Part shown: positions 50,155-56,778 of the stretch, one piece after another | Layout of the letters: each line of letters starts with the position of its first letter | Numbering within the stretch: position 1 is the stretch's first letter | Source of the DNA: Thalassobacterium sedimentorum | Lineage (GTDB): Bacteria > Verrucomicrobiota > Verrucomicrobiia > Opitutales > Coraliomargaritaceae | Assembly: GCF_031127905.1 (NCBI RefSeq) | Contig: NZ_JARXIC010000003.1 | Coordinates: 124,001-188,000, forward strand | Length of the DNA stretch: 64,000 nt | Reading direction: 5' to 3' | Position numbers and translations under genes: made by a program | Notes under the pieces: model-generated | What the model saw: only the letters and a program-made list of their open reading frames with translations | Databases searched by the model: none | What the model was told of the DNA's origin: nothing

Positions 50155-50717
50155 TGACTACTCAAAAACAAAAACCAAATCCGAGAATTCCAGCGATAGC
50201 CAATACGCTGAACGCTGACCTAATTCCAAAAGTCAAAAAGTGGTTAGAAAAAAAGCATCCTGAAGCGAATTTCACCGACTCCAATCTCTCAACACTCATG
50301 TGTTACGCGCTCGCACCCGATGACTTCAAGATGACCACGGCGACGGATGCGGTAAACGCTTGCAAGAACGGAAAGTCACTGAACCTAGAAGACGCACTCA
50401 CTCTACTTCCTGACGCTGGAATTATCCTTGTTCATAAACTCATGACGCGTCATCCGATTGCCACCGTCGCAACTCTTGCACAGTTCCAGCATGAGGACCA
50501 GAAGCTAATGAAGAACAAAATCCGCAAGGCCCTCAGGCGTGAAAATCTGGAATTCCAGAGTGGTAATGAACTCGTTCAATACCTAGCTGACAAGGGGCAG
50601 ATACATCCCGACCAGATCGACAGCGCACGTCGCAGACTCCAAGAAATGCGCAACGAAGATCTGCAGAACATCGACTCTAAAAACAGAAGGTATCATGATA
50701 CCGGATACAAAGAATAG
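50154..50717 (+). CDS. Hypothetical protein of the integrated element
   Basis: 187 residues, mostly alpha-helical and charged, with no signal or membrane segment. The start overlaps the integrase stop by 1 bp (TAATG), so the two form an operon that ends at the hairpin at 50721. The C-terminal half is Lys/Arg-rich (MKNKIRKALRRENLEF, DSARRRLQEMRNEDLQ), suggesting nucleic-acid binding. I recognise no family; a recombination directionality or integrase-regulating role is only a guess. Confidence 0.7.
   Translation: MTTQKQKPNPRIPAIANTLNADLIPKVKKWLEKKHPEANFTDSNLSTLMCYALAPDDFKMTTATDAVNACKNGKSLNLEDALTLLPDAGIILVHKLMTRHPIATVATLAQFQHEDQKLMKNKIRKALRRENLEFQSGNELVQYLADKGQIHPDQIDSARRRLQEMRNEDLQNIDSKNRRYHDTGYKE
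50689..50702. promoter_or_regulatory. GGTATCATGATACC palindrome with an adjacent GGATAC
   Basis: Perfect 14-bp palindrome at the 3' end of the unknown gene, followed directly by GGATAC. Its GTATC/GATAC half-sites are shared with the two GTATCC-N7-GGATAC dyads in the same element (53155, 54432). Confidence 0.4.
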
Positions 50718-50720
50718 GGG

Positions 50721-50756
50721 TTAGCGGAAAATAAAAAAATTCCGCTAATATTTTTA
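50721..50756 (+). terminator. Intrinsic terminator after the integrase operon
   Basis: Perfect 9-bp stem TTAGCGGAA (50721-50729)/TTCCGCTAA (50740-50748) with an A-rich 10-base loop, followed by TATTTTT. Confidence 0.85.
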
Positions 50757-50763
50757 GGGGGTG

Positions 50764-50777
50764 TTGTATGGTTTAAT
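50764..50777 (+). promoter_or_regulatory. TTGTATGGTTTAAT motif upstream of the HTH gene
   Basis: Differs at one base from the motif at 48857-48870. It lies 9 bp before the ATG of the AlpA-like gene. It may be the operator through which one protein controls both integrase and replication operons. Confidence 0.5.
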
Positions 50778-50786
50778 AGAGCCATC

Positions 50787-50987
50787 ATGAACGACACCAA
50801 ACAAAACCTAATTCCTAGTCGGCAAGTAATGGCGCGTCTGGGCTACACCAACCGCGCAAGCTTTCTCGAATTTATAAAAAGAGAGGGATTGCCATTTTAT
50901 CGACTAGGCGCACGCCGTATAGTGTTCGACCCCGATGAGGTCGAAGCATGGCTCGAACGTCACCGCGTAGGAGGCATCCATAAGTGA
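50787..50987 (+). CDS. AlpA/excisionase-like helix-turn-helix protein
   Basis: 66 residues. The helix-turn-helix PSRQVMARLGYTNRASFLEFIKREGLPFYRLG plus a short wing (ARRIVFDPDEVEAWLERHR) is the winged layout of MerR/AlpA/Xis-type proteins. In P4-like satellites AlpA activates integrase or excision; that is a family analogy here. Its stop overlaps the GTG start of the primase-like gene by 4 bp. Confidence 0.8.
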   Translation: MNDTKQNLIPSRQVMARLGYTNRASFLEFIKREGLPFYRLGARRIVFDPDEVEAWLERHRVGGIHK

Positions 50988-51913
50988 TCGACCTCGATCA
51001 GATTAAAGCGGCCGTAACCATCCCGGACGCATGGCGAAAGCTGGGCTTACCCGGCGAACCTCGCCCCGGTTGTATCCGCTCGCCATTTCGCGAAGACCGC
51101 AAGCCGAGCTTTTCGATAAGCAGCGACGGCAAGCGCTTTAAAGACTTCGCCACCGGTGAAAGTGGCGACGTGCTCGACTTCGTGATGGAAGCAACAGGCA
51201 AAGACTTCACGGAGTCGCTCGCATGGCTGACAGGCGGCACCCGTGCCTTCACCCTCAAGGCTACACCGAAACCCGCACAGCGCAGCACAGAGCCAACGCG
51301 ACCGTTTACGCTGCCAGCGATCGACGACGGCAGTATCGAAGATCTGGATACAGTAGCCAGATCACGCCGCTTCGATGGGTGGTATGGTCTGCAGCTGGCA
51401 ATTAGCGCGGGGCATCTCGGCTTTTGCCAGTATCGTGGCCGCCGTTGTTGGATAGCTTACGACGACGCCGGGCGCGTGGCACAAGTTCGCCGCGTGGATG
51501 GCTTACCATTCAACAATGGCGCCAAAGCACTCACCCTGTCCGGCTCGAATGCTCGCTACCCCATAGGGGCATCGAGTATCCGCGATATGACTACAACAAT
51601 ATATCTGTGTGAGGGTCTAGGCGACTGGCTATCGGCAATCTCCATGCACGCTTTCGAGGATGAAGGCGAATGGAGCGCGGTCTGTATGCTTGGTGCGTCC
51701 ATGAAGATCGACGAGCTATCACTGGCAAAGTTCGTCGGCAAGCGAGTAATAATCTATGCGCAGCACGACGATGCCGGGCGCAACGCTGCGCAGGTTTGGG
51801 CGAACCAGCTAAAACCATTCGCCGCGCAGGTCACGGCGATGATGCCCGATATACCGGGCAGTGATCTTAATGACGCTTTTGTCGAACAACTGGAGAGCGA
51901 AAACAATGAGTAA
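50984..51913 (+). CDS. Primase-like protein with CHC2-type N-terminus and TOPRIM domain
   Basis: 309 residues, GTG start. The N-terminal PGCIRSPFREDRKPSFSIS and FKDFATGESGDVLDFVM follow the fold signature of the DnaG CHC2 zinc domain, but the zinc-binding cysteines and histidine are mostly absent. A TOPRIM domain follows, with glutamate in TIYLCEGLGDWLSAI and DxD-like acidic residues in VIIYAQHDDAGRNAAQVW, then PGSDLNDAF. A primase for replication of the excised element is the likely role. It overlaps the ATPase gene by 8 bp. Confidence 0.82.
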   Translation: MIDLDQIKAAVTIPDAWRKLGLPGEPRPGCIRSPFREDRKPSFSISSDGKRFKDFATGESGDVLDFVMEATGKDFTESLAWLTGGTRAFTLKATPKPAQRSTEPTRPFTLPAIDDGSIEDLDTVARSRRFDGWYGLQLAISAGHLGFCQYRGRRCWIAYDDAGRVAQVRRVDGLPFNNGAKALTLSGSNARYPIGASSIRDMTTTIYLCEGLGDWLSAISMHAFEDEGEWSAVCMLGASMKIDELSLAKFVGKRVIIYAQHDDAGRNAAQVWANQLKPFAAQVTAMMPDIPGSDLNDAFVEQLESENNE

Positions 51914-53021
51914 TTTAAGCGAACTCCCTATCGACCAGCCGAAAACAGGCGGGCTACTTCAGAAGCTGAAGCGGGCGACCATCAGTAGCGATGACCGAAT
52001 TTCCGCAATGGAGAAGAAGCGCGTCGAAGCCGTCGAAGTCATTCCAGGCATGGCGCTGCAGGGGCAATCGACGGTATTTTACATGGAGCAGAACGGCGGC
52101 AAGACGCTGATAACCTTCGCGCTGTTGATTCAATCCATTCGCAATGGCACCATTGACGGCGACAACTTGTATTACATCTTGGCGGATGACACTTTCAATG
52201 GAGGTATCGAAAAAGCGAAGCTCGCCGCCAGTGTGGGCTTCAATCTTGTCGTTCCCGATTCGGACGACGACGCATTGAGTCTGAGTGATGTTGTCCCCCT
52301 GCTTATCGAGCTAGCGCAGTCCGGGGAAGCCGCGAAGAACATCATCGTCATCGACACGCTGAAGAAGGTTGTCAGCATGATGCACAAAAGCGCCAGCGCG
52401 GACTTCGGCAAGGTGTCACGGTCATTTGTGCAGGCGGGAGGAACACTGCTCACACTGGGACACGTCAACAAGCACAAAGGCGACGATGGCAAGGCGGTAT
52501 TCGAAGGAACCAACGACATCGTGAATGATTTCGATTGTGCGTACGTGGGCTCAATCGACACAGATAAGGAGGATCCGAAGCGCCAAATCACCTTTAGCAA
52601 TATCAAGCTTCGTGGACCTGTTCGAAGGAAAGTCAGCGTGTCGTATGACGCGAACTCGACGACACCATGGATTAAAAAGCTTGAATCCGTAAAGATACTA
52701 TCGAGCGACGAGGCTGAAAAGGTCCGGGAGTTGAACGAGAGCCAGAAGCAATTAGAGCAAGACCTCAATATTGTATGCTGGATCTACGACTTCCTTGACG
52801 ATGGCGCAAAGCTGCAAACGGCAATCAAGACCGGCGGTTGTCCTTATGGCGGTCAGCGGAGAGTGGAAGACGCATTGAAGCGGTATGGGAATATGCATAA
52901 GCACGAGCAATTCAGATTCTGGACGTGCCAAGTAGGGAACAAAAACGCACGAATTTATTCACGCACGATCAATGACCCGAGGGTCATAATTGAAGATAGC
53001 AGTGCGGGGGTGATTTTCTGA
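51906..53021 (+). CDS. RecA-like (RepA/AAA_25) ATPase
   Basis: 371 residues from ATG 51906, inside the primase-like stop region (ATGAGTAA overlap). Walker A FYMEQNGGKTLITFALL, Walker B NIIVIDTLKKVV, then FVQAGGTLLTLGHVNKHK. This is the single-RecA-core ATPase found next to TOPRIM primases in plasmids and satellites, where it acts as a replicative helicase or loader. The C-terminal domain (LNIVCWIYDFLDDGAKLQTA) resembles a winged helix. A 188-bp gap with a 12-bp inverted repeat follows. Confidence 0.82.
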   Translation: MSNLSELPIDQPKTGGLLQKLKRATISSDDRISAMEKKRVEAVEVIPGMALQGQSTVFYMEQNGGKTLITFALLIQSIRNGTIDGDNLYYILADDTFNGGIEKAKLAASVGFNLVVPDSDDDALSLSDVVPLLIELAQSGEAAKNIIVIDTLKKVVSMMHKSASADFGKVSRSFVQAGGTLLTLGHVNKHKGDDGKAVFEGTNDIVNDFDCAYVGSIDTDKEDPKRQITFSNIKLRGPVRRKVSVSYDANSTTPWIKKLESVKILSSDEAEKVRELNESQKQLEQDLNIVCWIYDFLDDGAKLQTAIKTGGCPYGGQRRVEDALKRYGNMHKHEQFRFWTCQVGNKNARIYSRTINDPRVIIEDSSAGVIF

Positions 53022-53023
53022 AT

Positions 53024-53106
53024 AACTTGCATAACAGGACCACAGCACAGTCACCCAATCACCCCGCAAGCCGCATATATACTGAGATATTTAAGTTATG
53101 CAAGTT
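53024..53106. other. Candidate replication origin: 12-bp inverted repeat pair
   Basis: AACTTGCATAAC (53024-53035) and its exact reverse complement GTTATGCAAGTT (53095-53106) are separated by 59 bp, directly after the RecA-like ATPase stop. The gap to the next gene is AT-rich near the second arm (CATATATACTGAGATATTTAAG within 53084-53095). Placement beside the primase/ATPase module is typical of origins. Initiator binding is not shown. Confidence 0.45.
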
Positions 53107-53154
53107 TGGCAGTAATGCACCCCCACCCAAAGGAATAATTCAGTTATTCAAATC

Positions 53155-53173
53155 GTATCCGCTTACTGGATAC
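53155..53173. promoter_or_regulatory. GTATCC-N7-GGATAC dyad upstream of the 94-residue gene
   Basis: 19-bp dyad with exact half-sites, 36 bp before the ATG at 53210. The same half-sites with the same 7-base spacer occur at 54432-54450. A shared repressor or activator site is the simplest reading. Confidence 0.5.
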
Positions 53174-53209
53174 AATCCAATCACCACACCAACTAAAGGA
53201 AAAAACATC

Positions 53210-53494
53210 ATGCACGACACCACCACAGACATCACGCCGAACGACTCACGCGTCAATTACATCACAGTGCCGCTCATAGCCAGCGCACCCGCCGGGCCTA
53301 ATAGCCGCAATGCCACCACGAACGGCGATTGGTTACGCGCTGAGTGTCTTGCCTTCCTGCGCAACAGTGTCGACGTGGTTATCGTGGAAACCGACGCGAC
53401 GCATCAAGCTTTAACATACCGCAGGCAGCGACTACCCGAGGACGTCATTGTGTTCCCACCACAGGGAGCCGCACACGCCGCCGCACAGGGCTAG
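53210..53494 (+). CDS. Hypothetical protein (94 residues)
   Basis: ATG 53210 is preceded by AAAGGA, a clear ribosome-binding site that decides the start; a longer frame from 53027 would run through the origin-like gap. The sequence has a stretch WLRAECLAFLRNSVDVVIVE that looks like an alpha-beta unit, and an Ala-rich tail. No family recognised. Located between the replication module and the small terminase in the satellite-like element. Confidence 0.6.
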   Translation: MHDTTTDITPNDSRVNYITVPLIASAPAGPNSRNATTNGDWLRAECLAFLRNSVDVVIVETDATHQALTYRRQRLPEDVIVFPPQGAAHAAAQG

Positions 53495-53498
53495 CAGT

Positions 53499-53714
53499 AT
53501 GAAGGTATCGGAAACGTTGATACGACGCCGCACATCGCAACGTCATGCAAGCAATGGGGCAATACGTGCCGCGGGAAAGCTTTGGGTCCTTACTGGGGAT
53601 GGGTGCACACGGATTGGTCGCCTCGGTTGCACGAAAAATACACGCCACACCTTCCGTCACATGGATACCGAAAAATTTACAGCCGAAATAAACAAACCAC
53701 ATAAACATGAGTAA
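53499..53714 (+). CDS. Hypothetical basic protein (71 residues)
   Basis: ATG 53499 lies 4 bp after the previous stop, and the stop overlaps the terminase start in the octamer ATGAGTAA, the same overlap seen between the primase-like and ATPase genes. This supports a real gene. The protein is basic (RRRTSQRHASNGAIRAAGK) with two cysteines and no known motif. Confidence 0.5.
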   Translation: MKVSETLIRRRTSQRHASNGAIRAAGKLWVLTGDGCTRIGRLGCTKNTRHTFRHMDTEKFTAEINKPHKHE

Positions 53715-54261
53715 AAAGAAACCAGAAAACACCGATAAAACGGCCGACAAGGCCCCGCACGAAATCACCCCAACGGAGTTGTCACGAATGACAGGATGGA
53801 GCCGCGACAAGGCAAAAGCCCTTTGCGGGACACTCCGGCCGGTCCGTCACCGTGGCCGCACGGTCTTCTATGATCTTGGCGAGTGCATCCGTGCAGCACT
53901 CGATACGCGAGAGACGCAAGATGAGCGCCGGGCCCGCCTTCAAGGTGACATCGCCGAAGAACGTCTCAAGCGCTTGCGCGGTGAAGTGGTCGATAAAAAG
54001 GCCGCGCTCGACTTACTCACGGACGTATTGGTAACATTTCGCAGCACCGTTTGCCACATGACGGAACTCCCCGACGCGGTGCAGCGACGGCTACTAGACC
54101 ACTGCCAACTTGAAATAACGAAAGTCCCCGGGCTGATCAACGAAAGCGTTTTTTCTGGCGACTATCTTTTTGAGCATGGAACCGGCGGCCAGCCATTCCC
54201 CCCGGAAAAACATGAACGTGTTCTGAAAAAAGTTAAGCAGATCACCAACACGCAAAAGTAA
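53707..54261 (+). CDS. Phage terminase small subunit-like protein (Nu1-like)
   Basis: 184 residues. The N-terminal winged HTH (ITPTELSRMTGWSRDKAKAL, then RGRTVFYDLGECIRAAL) followed by a coiled-coil segment (RARLQGDIAEERLKRLRGEVV) and helix-rich C-terminus matches small terminases of the Nu1 type, which bind packaging sites on phage DNA. No large terminase is present, so it would have to redirect a helper phage's motor. The function is inferred from architecture and from the capsid gene nearby. Confidence 0.75.
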   Translation: MSKKKPENTDKTADKAPHEITPTELSRMTGWSRDKAKALCGTLRPVRHRGRTVFYDLGECIRAALDTRETQDERRARLQGDIAEERLKRLRGEVVDKKAALDLLTDVLVTFRSTVCHMTELPDAVQRRLLDHCQLEITKVPGLINESVFSGDYLFEHGTGGQPFPPEKHERVLKKVKQITNTQK

Positions 54262-54270
54262 ACAACCATC

Positions 54271-54423
54271 ATGACCATCACACCAGCAACCACACAAGCA
54301 ACCGAGCGCGACAAAGCCGCCGCTCTCATGCTAGACGTTCTCGATAAAGTCTTCACCGACGCCATCGAAGAATTGCAGCAGCAGATTAACGAGAAAGAAG
54401 AAGATGAAAAAAGTTCGCAATAA
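54271..54423 (+). CDS. Small acidic protein (50 residues)
   Basis: A complete frame (ATG 54271, TAA 54421-54423), 9 bp after the terminase stop. It encodes a probable amphipathic helix DKAAALMLDVLDKVFTDAIE followed by a Gln/Glu/Lys-rich coiled-coil tail. No family recognised. Position between small terminase and capsid genes suggests a packaging or capsid accessory role, but this is a guess. Confidence 0.5.
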   Translation: MTITPATTQATERDKAAALMLDVLDKVFTDAIEELQQQINEKEEDEKSSQ

Positions 54424-54431
54424 ACTTGCGC

Positions 54432-54450
54432 GTATCCACATTATGGATAC
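54432..54450. promoter_or_regulatory. GTATCC-N7-GGATAC dyad ahead of the capsid gap
   Basis: Second exact copy of the half-sites seen at 53155-53173, same 7-base spacer. It lies at the start of the non-coding gap before the capsid gene. Confidence 0.5.
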
Positions 54451-54457
54451 ACATTGA

Positions 54458-54873
54458 AATCTTCAATCATTGTATTTCAACGGGGCGTTCGGCGCTTAGG
54501 CCGAAACCATAGCGCCAGACGCCCCAATTAATGCAAAAACGTTCTTTCGATCGACCACACGCAAGACAGCAGCTCGCCGTAGAACTGCCTTACCACTGCC
54601 GCCAGCGGTGCCACTCGCAAACCCGATCAAAGGCCCGCTCAACAGCCACACACACGCCGCCTGACCGCCGCGCCAAGTCACACAGCACAGCCAGCTGCAT
54701 GACCGTGATGAAAGCCACCAGAGCCACCAAGGCCGCCAGCCGCCAGCGTCATTCGGAAAGTCATCGAAGCGCAGACCGAAGCCAAAGCGACCTTGTTTTG
54801 AAAACCACACACGCCAGCCGCAACACGTCGCAGCGGTGGCACAATTTCCAAGCCGACGAAATTTTATTTTATT
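54458..54873. other. Unassigned 416-bp gap before the capsid gene
   Basis: No convincing gene. A 145-codon plus-strand frame from 54531 has an Arg/Ser/His-rich, shadow-like composition and runs over the capsid start. A hairpin with stem GGGGCGT (54482-54488)/ACGCCCC (54519-54525) sits at the left. A short open stretch at 54749-54802 reads like a protein C-terminus (VIRKVIEAQTEAKATLF, stop) and may be a remnant of a lost gene. Confidence 0.4.
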
Positions 54874-56106
54874 ATGAGCACACTTTCAGAGCGCGATCGT
54901 ATCGCCGAATTACACCGCCTAGGCGCAAAATACAAAGTCGCACCGTCAACAATTCAAGACTACGTTGAACGCGGTGCATCTGTGGAAGCGTTTCAGAATC
55001 AATTGCTGCAAGTTCATCGCAGCACGCCAATTGCGATCGAAGATGCCGATAGTTTCGGCGACACCGAGCCCGTAGGCATGAGCCCTCGTGAGCGCAAAAG
55101 TTATTCGCTTCAACGCGCCATTCGCGCAAAGGCCGAAGGAAAACCGCTTGACGGTATTGAGCGCGAAGTGTCCGACGCAATCGCCAAGCGTATCGGCCGC
55201 GAAGCGAAGGGTTTCTATCTCCCCGTGGCTGAGCTGTCCGTGTCACGCTCGTTTTCGTCACGCGGAATGAGCGCGGGTATTGCGAACGCCGGGGGCTACA
55301 CCGTGCAGACGGATGTTCGCGGTGAGTCTCTCATTGAGCTACTGCGGAACCGCACCGTATTGCATGATTTGGGCGTGAAATCCCTTAACGAGCTTCAAGG
55401 CAACTTGCAGATTCCTAAACATGACAGCACGGCGACTGCATATTGGGTTGCCGAAGGCGAAGAGGTCGAAACCAGCGCACCGACAGTCGGCAGCGTGAAT
55501 CTCACACCGCACACGCTCGCCTCGTGCTCCGTCTTCACGAAACAATTACTCGCTCAATCGTCGATCGACATCGAAGATTTCATCCGCACCGACCTCATCG
55601 CAGGCTTGGCCGTCGAGACTGACCGCGCCGGCATCTGTGGCAGTGGCGTAGCCGGGCAGCCTTTGGGAATCATGAACACAGCGGGAGTCAACACTGTGAC
55701 CTTTGGCTCAGCGCCAAGCTGGTCGAAGGTTGTTGAATTCGAGACGAAGGTGTCAGCCGATAATGCCGACGTCGCGACAATGGCATACCTTGCGAATCCG
55801 CTTGTTCGTGGTGCTTGGAAGTCAACAGTGAAGGCAGCAGGAACGGCTAGCTTCCTATGGGAGGAAAATCAGGTCAATGGTTACGCCGCTGTAGCATCCG
55901 CGCAGGTGCCTGATAGCCGCGTGCTATTTGGCAACTTCGCTGACGCCTTCATCGGCCGCTGGCAAGGCGTAGACCTGATCATAGACCCTTACAGCTTAGC
56001 TCGCCATGGGAAAGTCCAAGTTTATACAAGCTCTATGATAGACTTCGGCCTGCGCCACAGCCAAAGCTTCGCTGTCAGCACCGACTCAGGCGCGCAGGGC
56101 TCTTAA
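54874..56106 (+). CDS. HK97-family phage major capsid protein
   Basis: 410 residues. The N-terminal helical part (SERDRIAELHRLGAKYKV, SVEAFQNQLLQ) looks like a delta/scaffold or former protease-linker region. The capsid fold begins near residue 150 with ANAGGYTVQTDVRGESLIEL, followed by YWVAEGEEVETSAPTVGSVN, AGQPLGIMNTAGVNTV, GYAAVASAQVPDSRVLFGNF and DPYSLARHGKVQVYTSSMID, all typical of Phage_capsid proteins. It is the only structural virion gene of the element; there is no portal or prohead protease. The delta region would normally be cut off by a protease, so a helper's protease or self-assembly without cleavage is implied. Confidence 0.85.
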   Translation: MSTLSERDRIAELHRLGAKYKVAPSTIQDYVERGASVEAFQNQLLQVHRSTPIAIEDADSFGDTEPVGMSPRERKSYSLQRAIRAKAEGKPLDGIEREVSDAIAKRIGREAKGFYLPVAELSVSRSFSSRGMSAGIANAGGYTVQTDVRGESLIELLRNRTVLHDLGVKSLNELQGNLQIPKHDSTATAYWVAEGEEVETSAPTVGSVNLTPHTLASCSVFTKQLLAQSSIDIEDFIRTDLIAGLAVETDRAGICGSGVAGQPLGIMNTAGVNTVTFGSAPSWSKVVEFETKVSADNADVATMAYLANPLVRGAWKSTVKAAGTASFLWEENQVNGYAAVASAQVPDSRVLFGNFADAFIGRWQGVDLIIDPYSLARHGKVQVYTSSMIDFGLRHSQSFAVSTDSGAQGS

Positions 56107-56406
56107 CATTTCAGCGCCGCAGACGATAGGCCGTGATACAGCCTAGGGCGCGTGAAAAGCAGGGTGCCACTCATAGGGCGTTCCCTGCCCACACTAAGCC
56201 ACGATTCGACCTGTCACCCCGAATCGTGGCTTTTTTGTGCCTGCACTACTCGCAGTCACGCACCGCGCAACCGTGAACCGTGGCGAGACGATCGAAGGCA
56301 AGGGGAACGCCGTGACGCAACTTGCCCGTCAGCGCTTGGCGCGCTGGATCTGACACGGCACCACAGAAGGCGCGCCGCTGGACTGCGTGAGTATTGACCG
56401 CCTTAA
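56107..56406. other. Non-coding stretch after the capsid gene
   Basis: About 300 bp containing the terminator at 56197-56236. The frames here (for example from 56152) run through the terminator and have no protein-like pattern. I see nothing else in it. Confidence 0.3.
56197..56236 (+). terminator. Intrinsic terminator after the capsid gene
   Basis: Perfect 12-bp stem AGCCACGATTCG (56197-56208)/CGAATCGTGGCT (56220-56231) with an 11-base loop and a T-run at 56231-56236. Confidence 0.92.
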
Positions 56407-56619
56407 TCAGCGCGCACCCAGCACGACGCACGCACCGTCACGGCCGCAACGGGCGAGGAGGGCAGTGAATGTGGCGACGCATCACGGCCCTCCGTCGAGC
56501 GCGCGAGGGCAATACGCAAGCACGGCGTGCCGGAGTTAGTCGAGGCGGTCGAAAATGGAAAGCTCACTGTCACAAAGGGCGTGTGTGTGTGGTTTAGTCC
56601 CCAAAATCTAAATTCCTAA
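56407..56619 (+). pseudogene. Remnant of a ParB/KorB-like DNA-binding protein
   Basis: A 70-codon frame with no usable start (it begins after TAA 56404-56406) encodes VERARAIRKHGVPELVEAVE then NGKLTV. The HGxPELVEAVExG segment is characteristic of the helix-turn-helix region of ParB-like and related phage/plasmid proteins. Downstream the sequence degenerates (VCVWFSPQNLNS). It looks like a truncated gene left next to attR. Confidence 0.55.
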
Positions 56620-56703
56620 AACCGCCACAGTGTATGGCATCTGTATGAAATATTATAGATGATTCTACAAACAGCTGAAAATCAATATACTTACAAAATT
56701 TCA

Positions 56704-56729
56704 TGGTGCCCCCACTGGGACTCGAACCC
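56704..56729 (+). repeat. Right attachment-site copy (att) inside tRNA-Arg
   Basis: TGGTGCCCCCACTGGGAC followed by TCGAACCC on the plus strand is the 3' end of tRNA-Arg(CCT), including CCA, and matches the left copy at 48771 in 23 of 26 positions. Confidence 0.85.
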
Positions 56730-56778
56730 AGATCGACTATTTAGGAAACAGTTGTTCTATCCATTGAACTATAGGGAC
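56704..56778 (-). tRNA. tRNA-Arg (anticodon CCT)
   Basis: Cloverleaf by eye: acceptor GTCCCTA pairs with TGGGGGC through two G-U pairs; D-stem GTTC/GAAC; anticodon stem ACTGT/ATAGT with loop TTCCTAA and anticodon CCT; T-stem CTGGG/CCCAG with loop TTCGAGT; discriminator A and encoded CCA. It reads AGG codons. Its 3' end is the integration site of the element at 48771-56729. Confidence 0.93.

Larger units (their letters stand above)
48771..56729 (+). mobile_element. tRNA-Arg-integrated satellite-like element with capsid and small terminase genes
   Basis: About 7.9 kb bounded by a 26-bp direct repeat (23 of 26 matching) whose right copy is the 3' end of tRNA-Arg(CCT). Order: integrase, unknown gene, terminator, AlpA-like HTH, TOPRIM primase-like, RecA-like ATPase, origin-like gap, two unknown small genes, Nu1-like small terminase, 50-residue acidic protein, non-coding gap, HK97 major capsid protein, terminator, ParB-like remnant. 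It lacks large terminase, portal, prohead protease, scaffold, tail and lysis genes. This fits a phage satellite (PICI/P4-like) or a reduced prophage. The satellite reading is inference. Confidence 0.85.

Noticed and set aside
53445-53810. Minus-strand 121-codon frame in the element
   Set aside because: Antisense to the 71-residue and terminase genes, no protein-like features beyond one hydrophobic stretch.
54496-54810. Minus-strand 104-codon frame in the same gap
   Set aside because: Trp/Gly-rich composition with no family pattern, antisense to element genes.
54531-54968. 145-codon plus-strand frame before the capsid gene
   Set aside because: Arg/Ser/His-rich shadow-like composition and overlaps the start of the well-supported capsid gene by about 95 bases.
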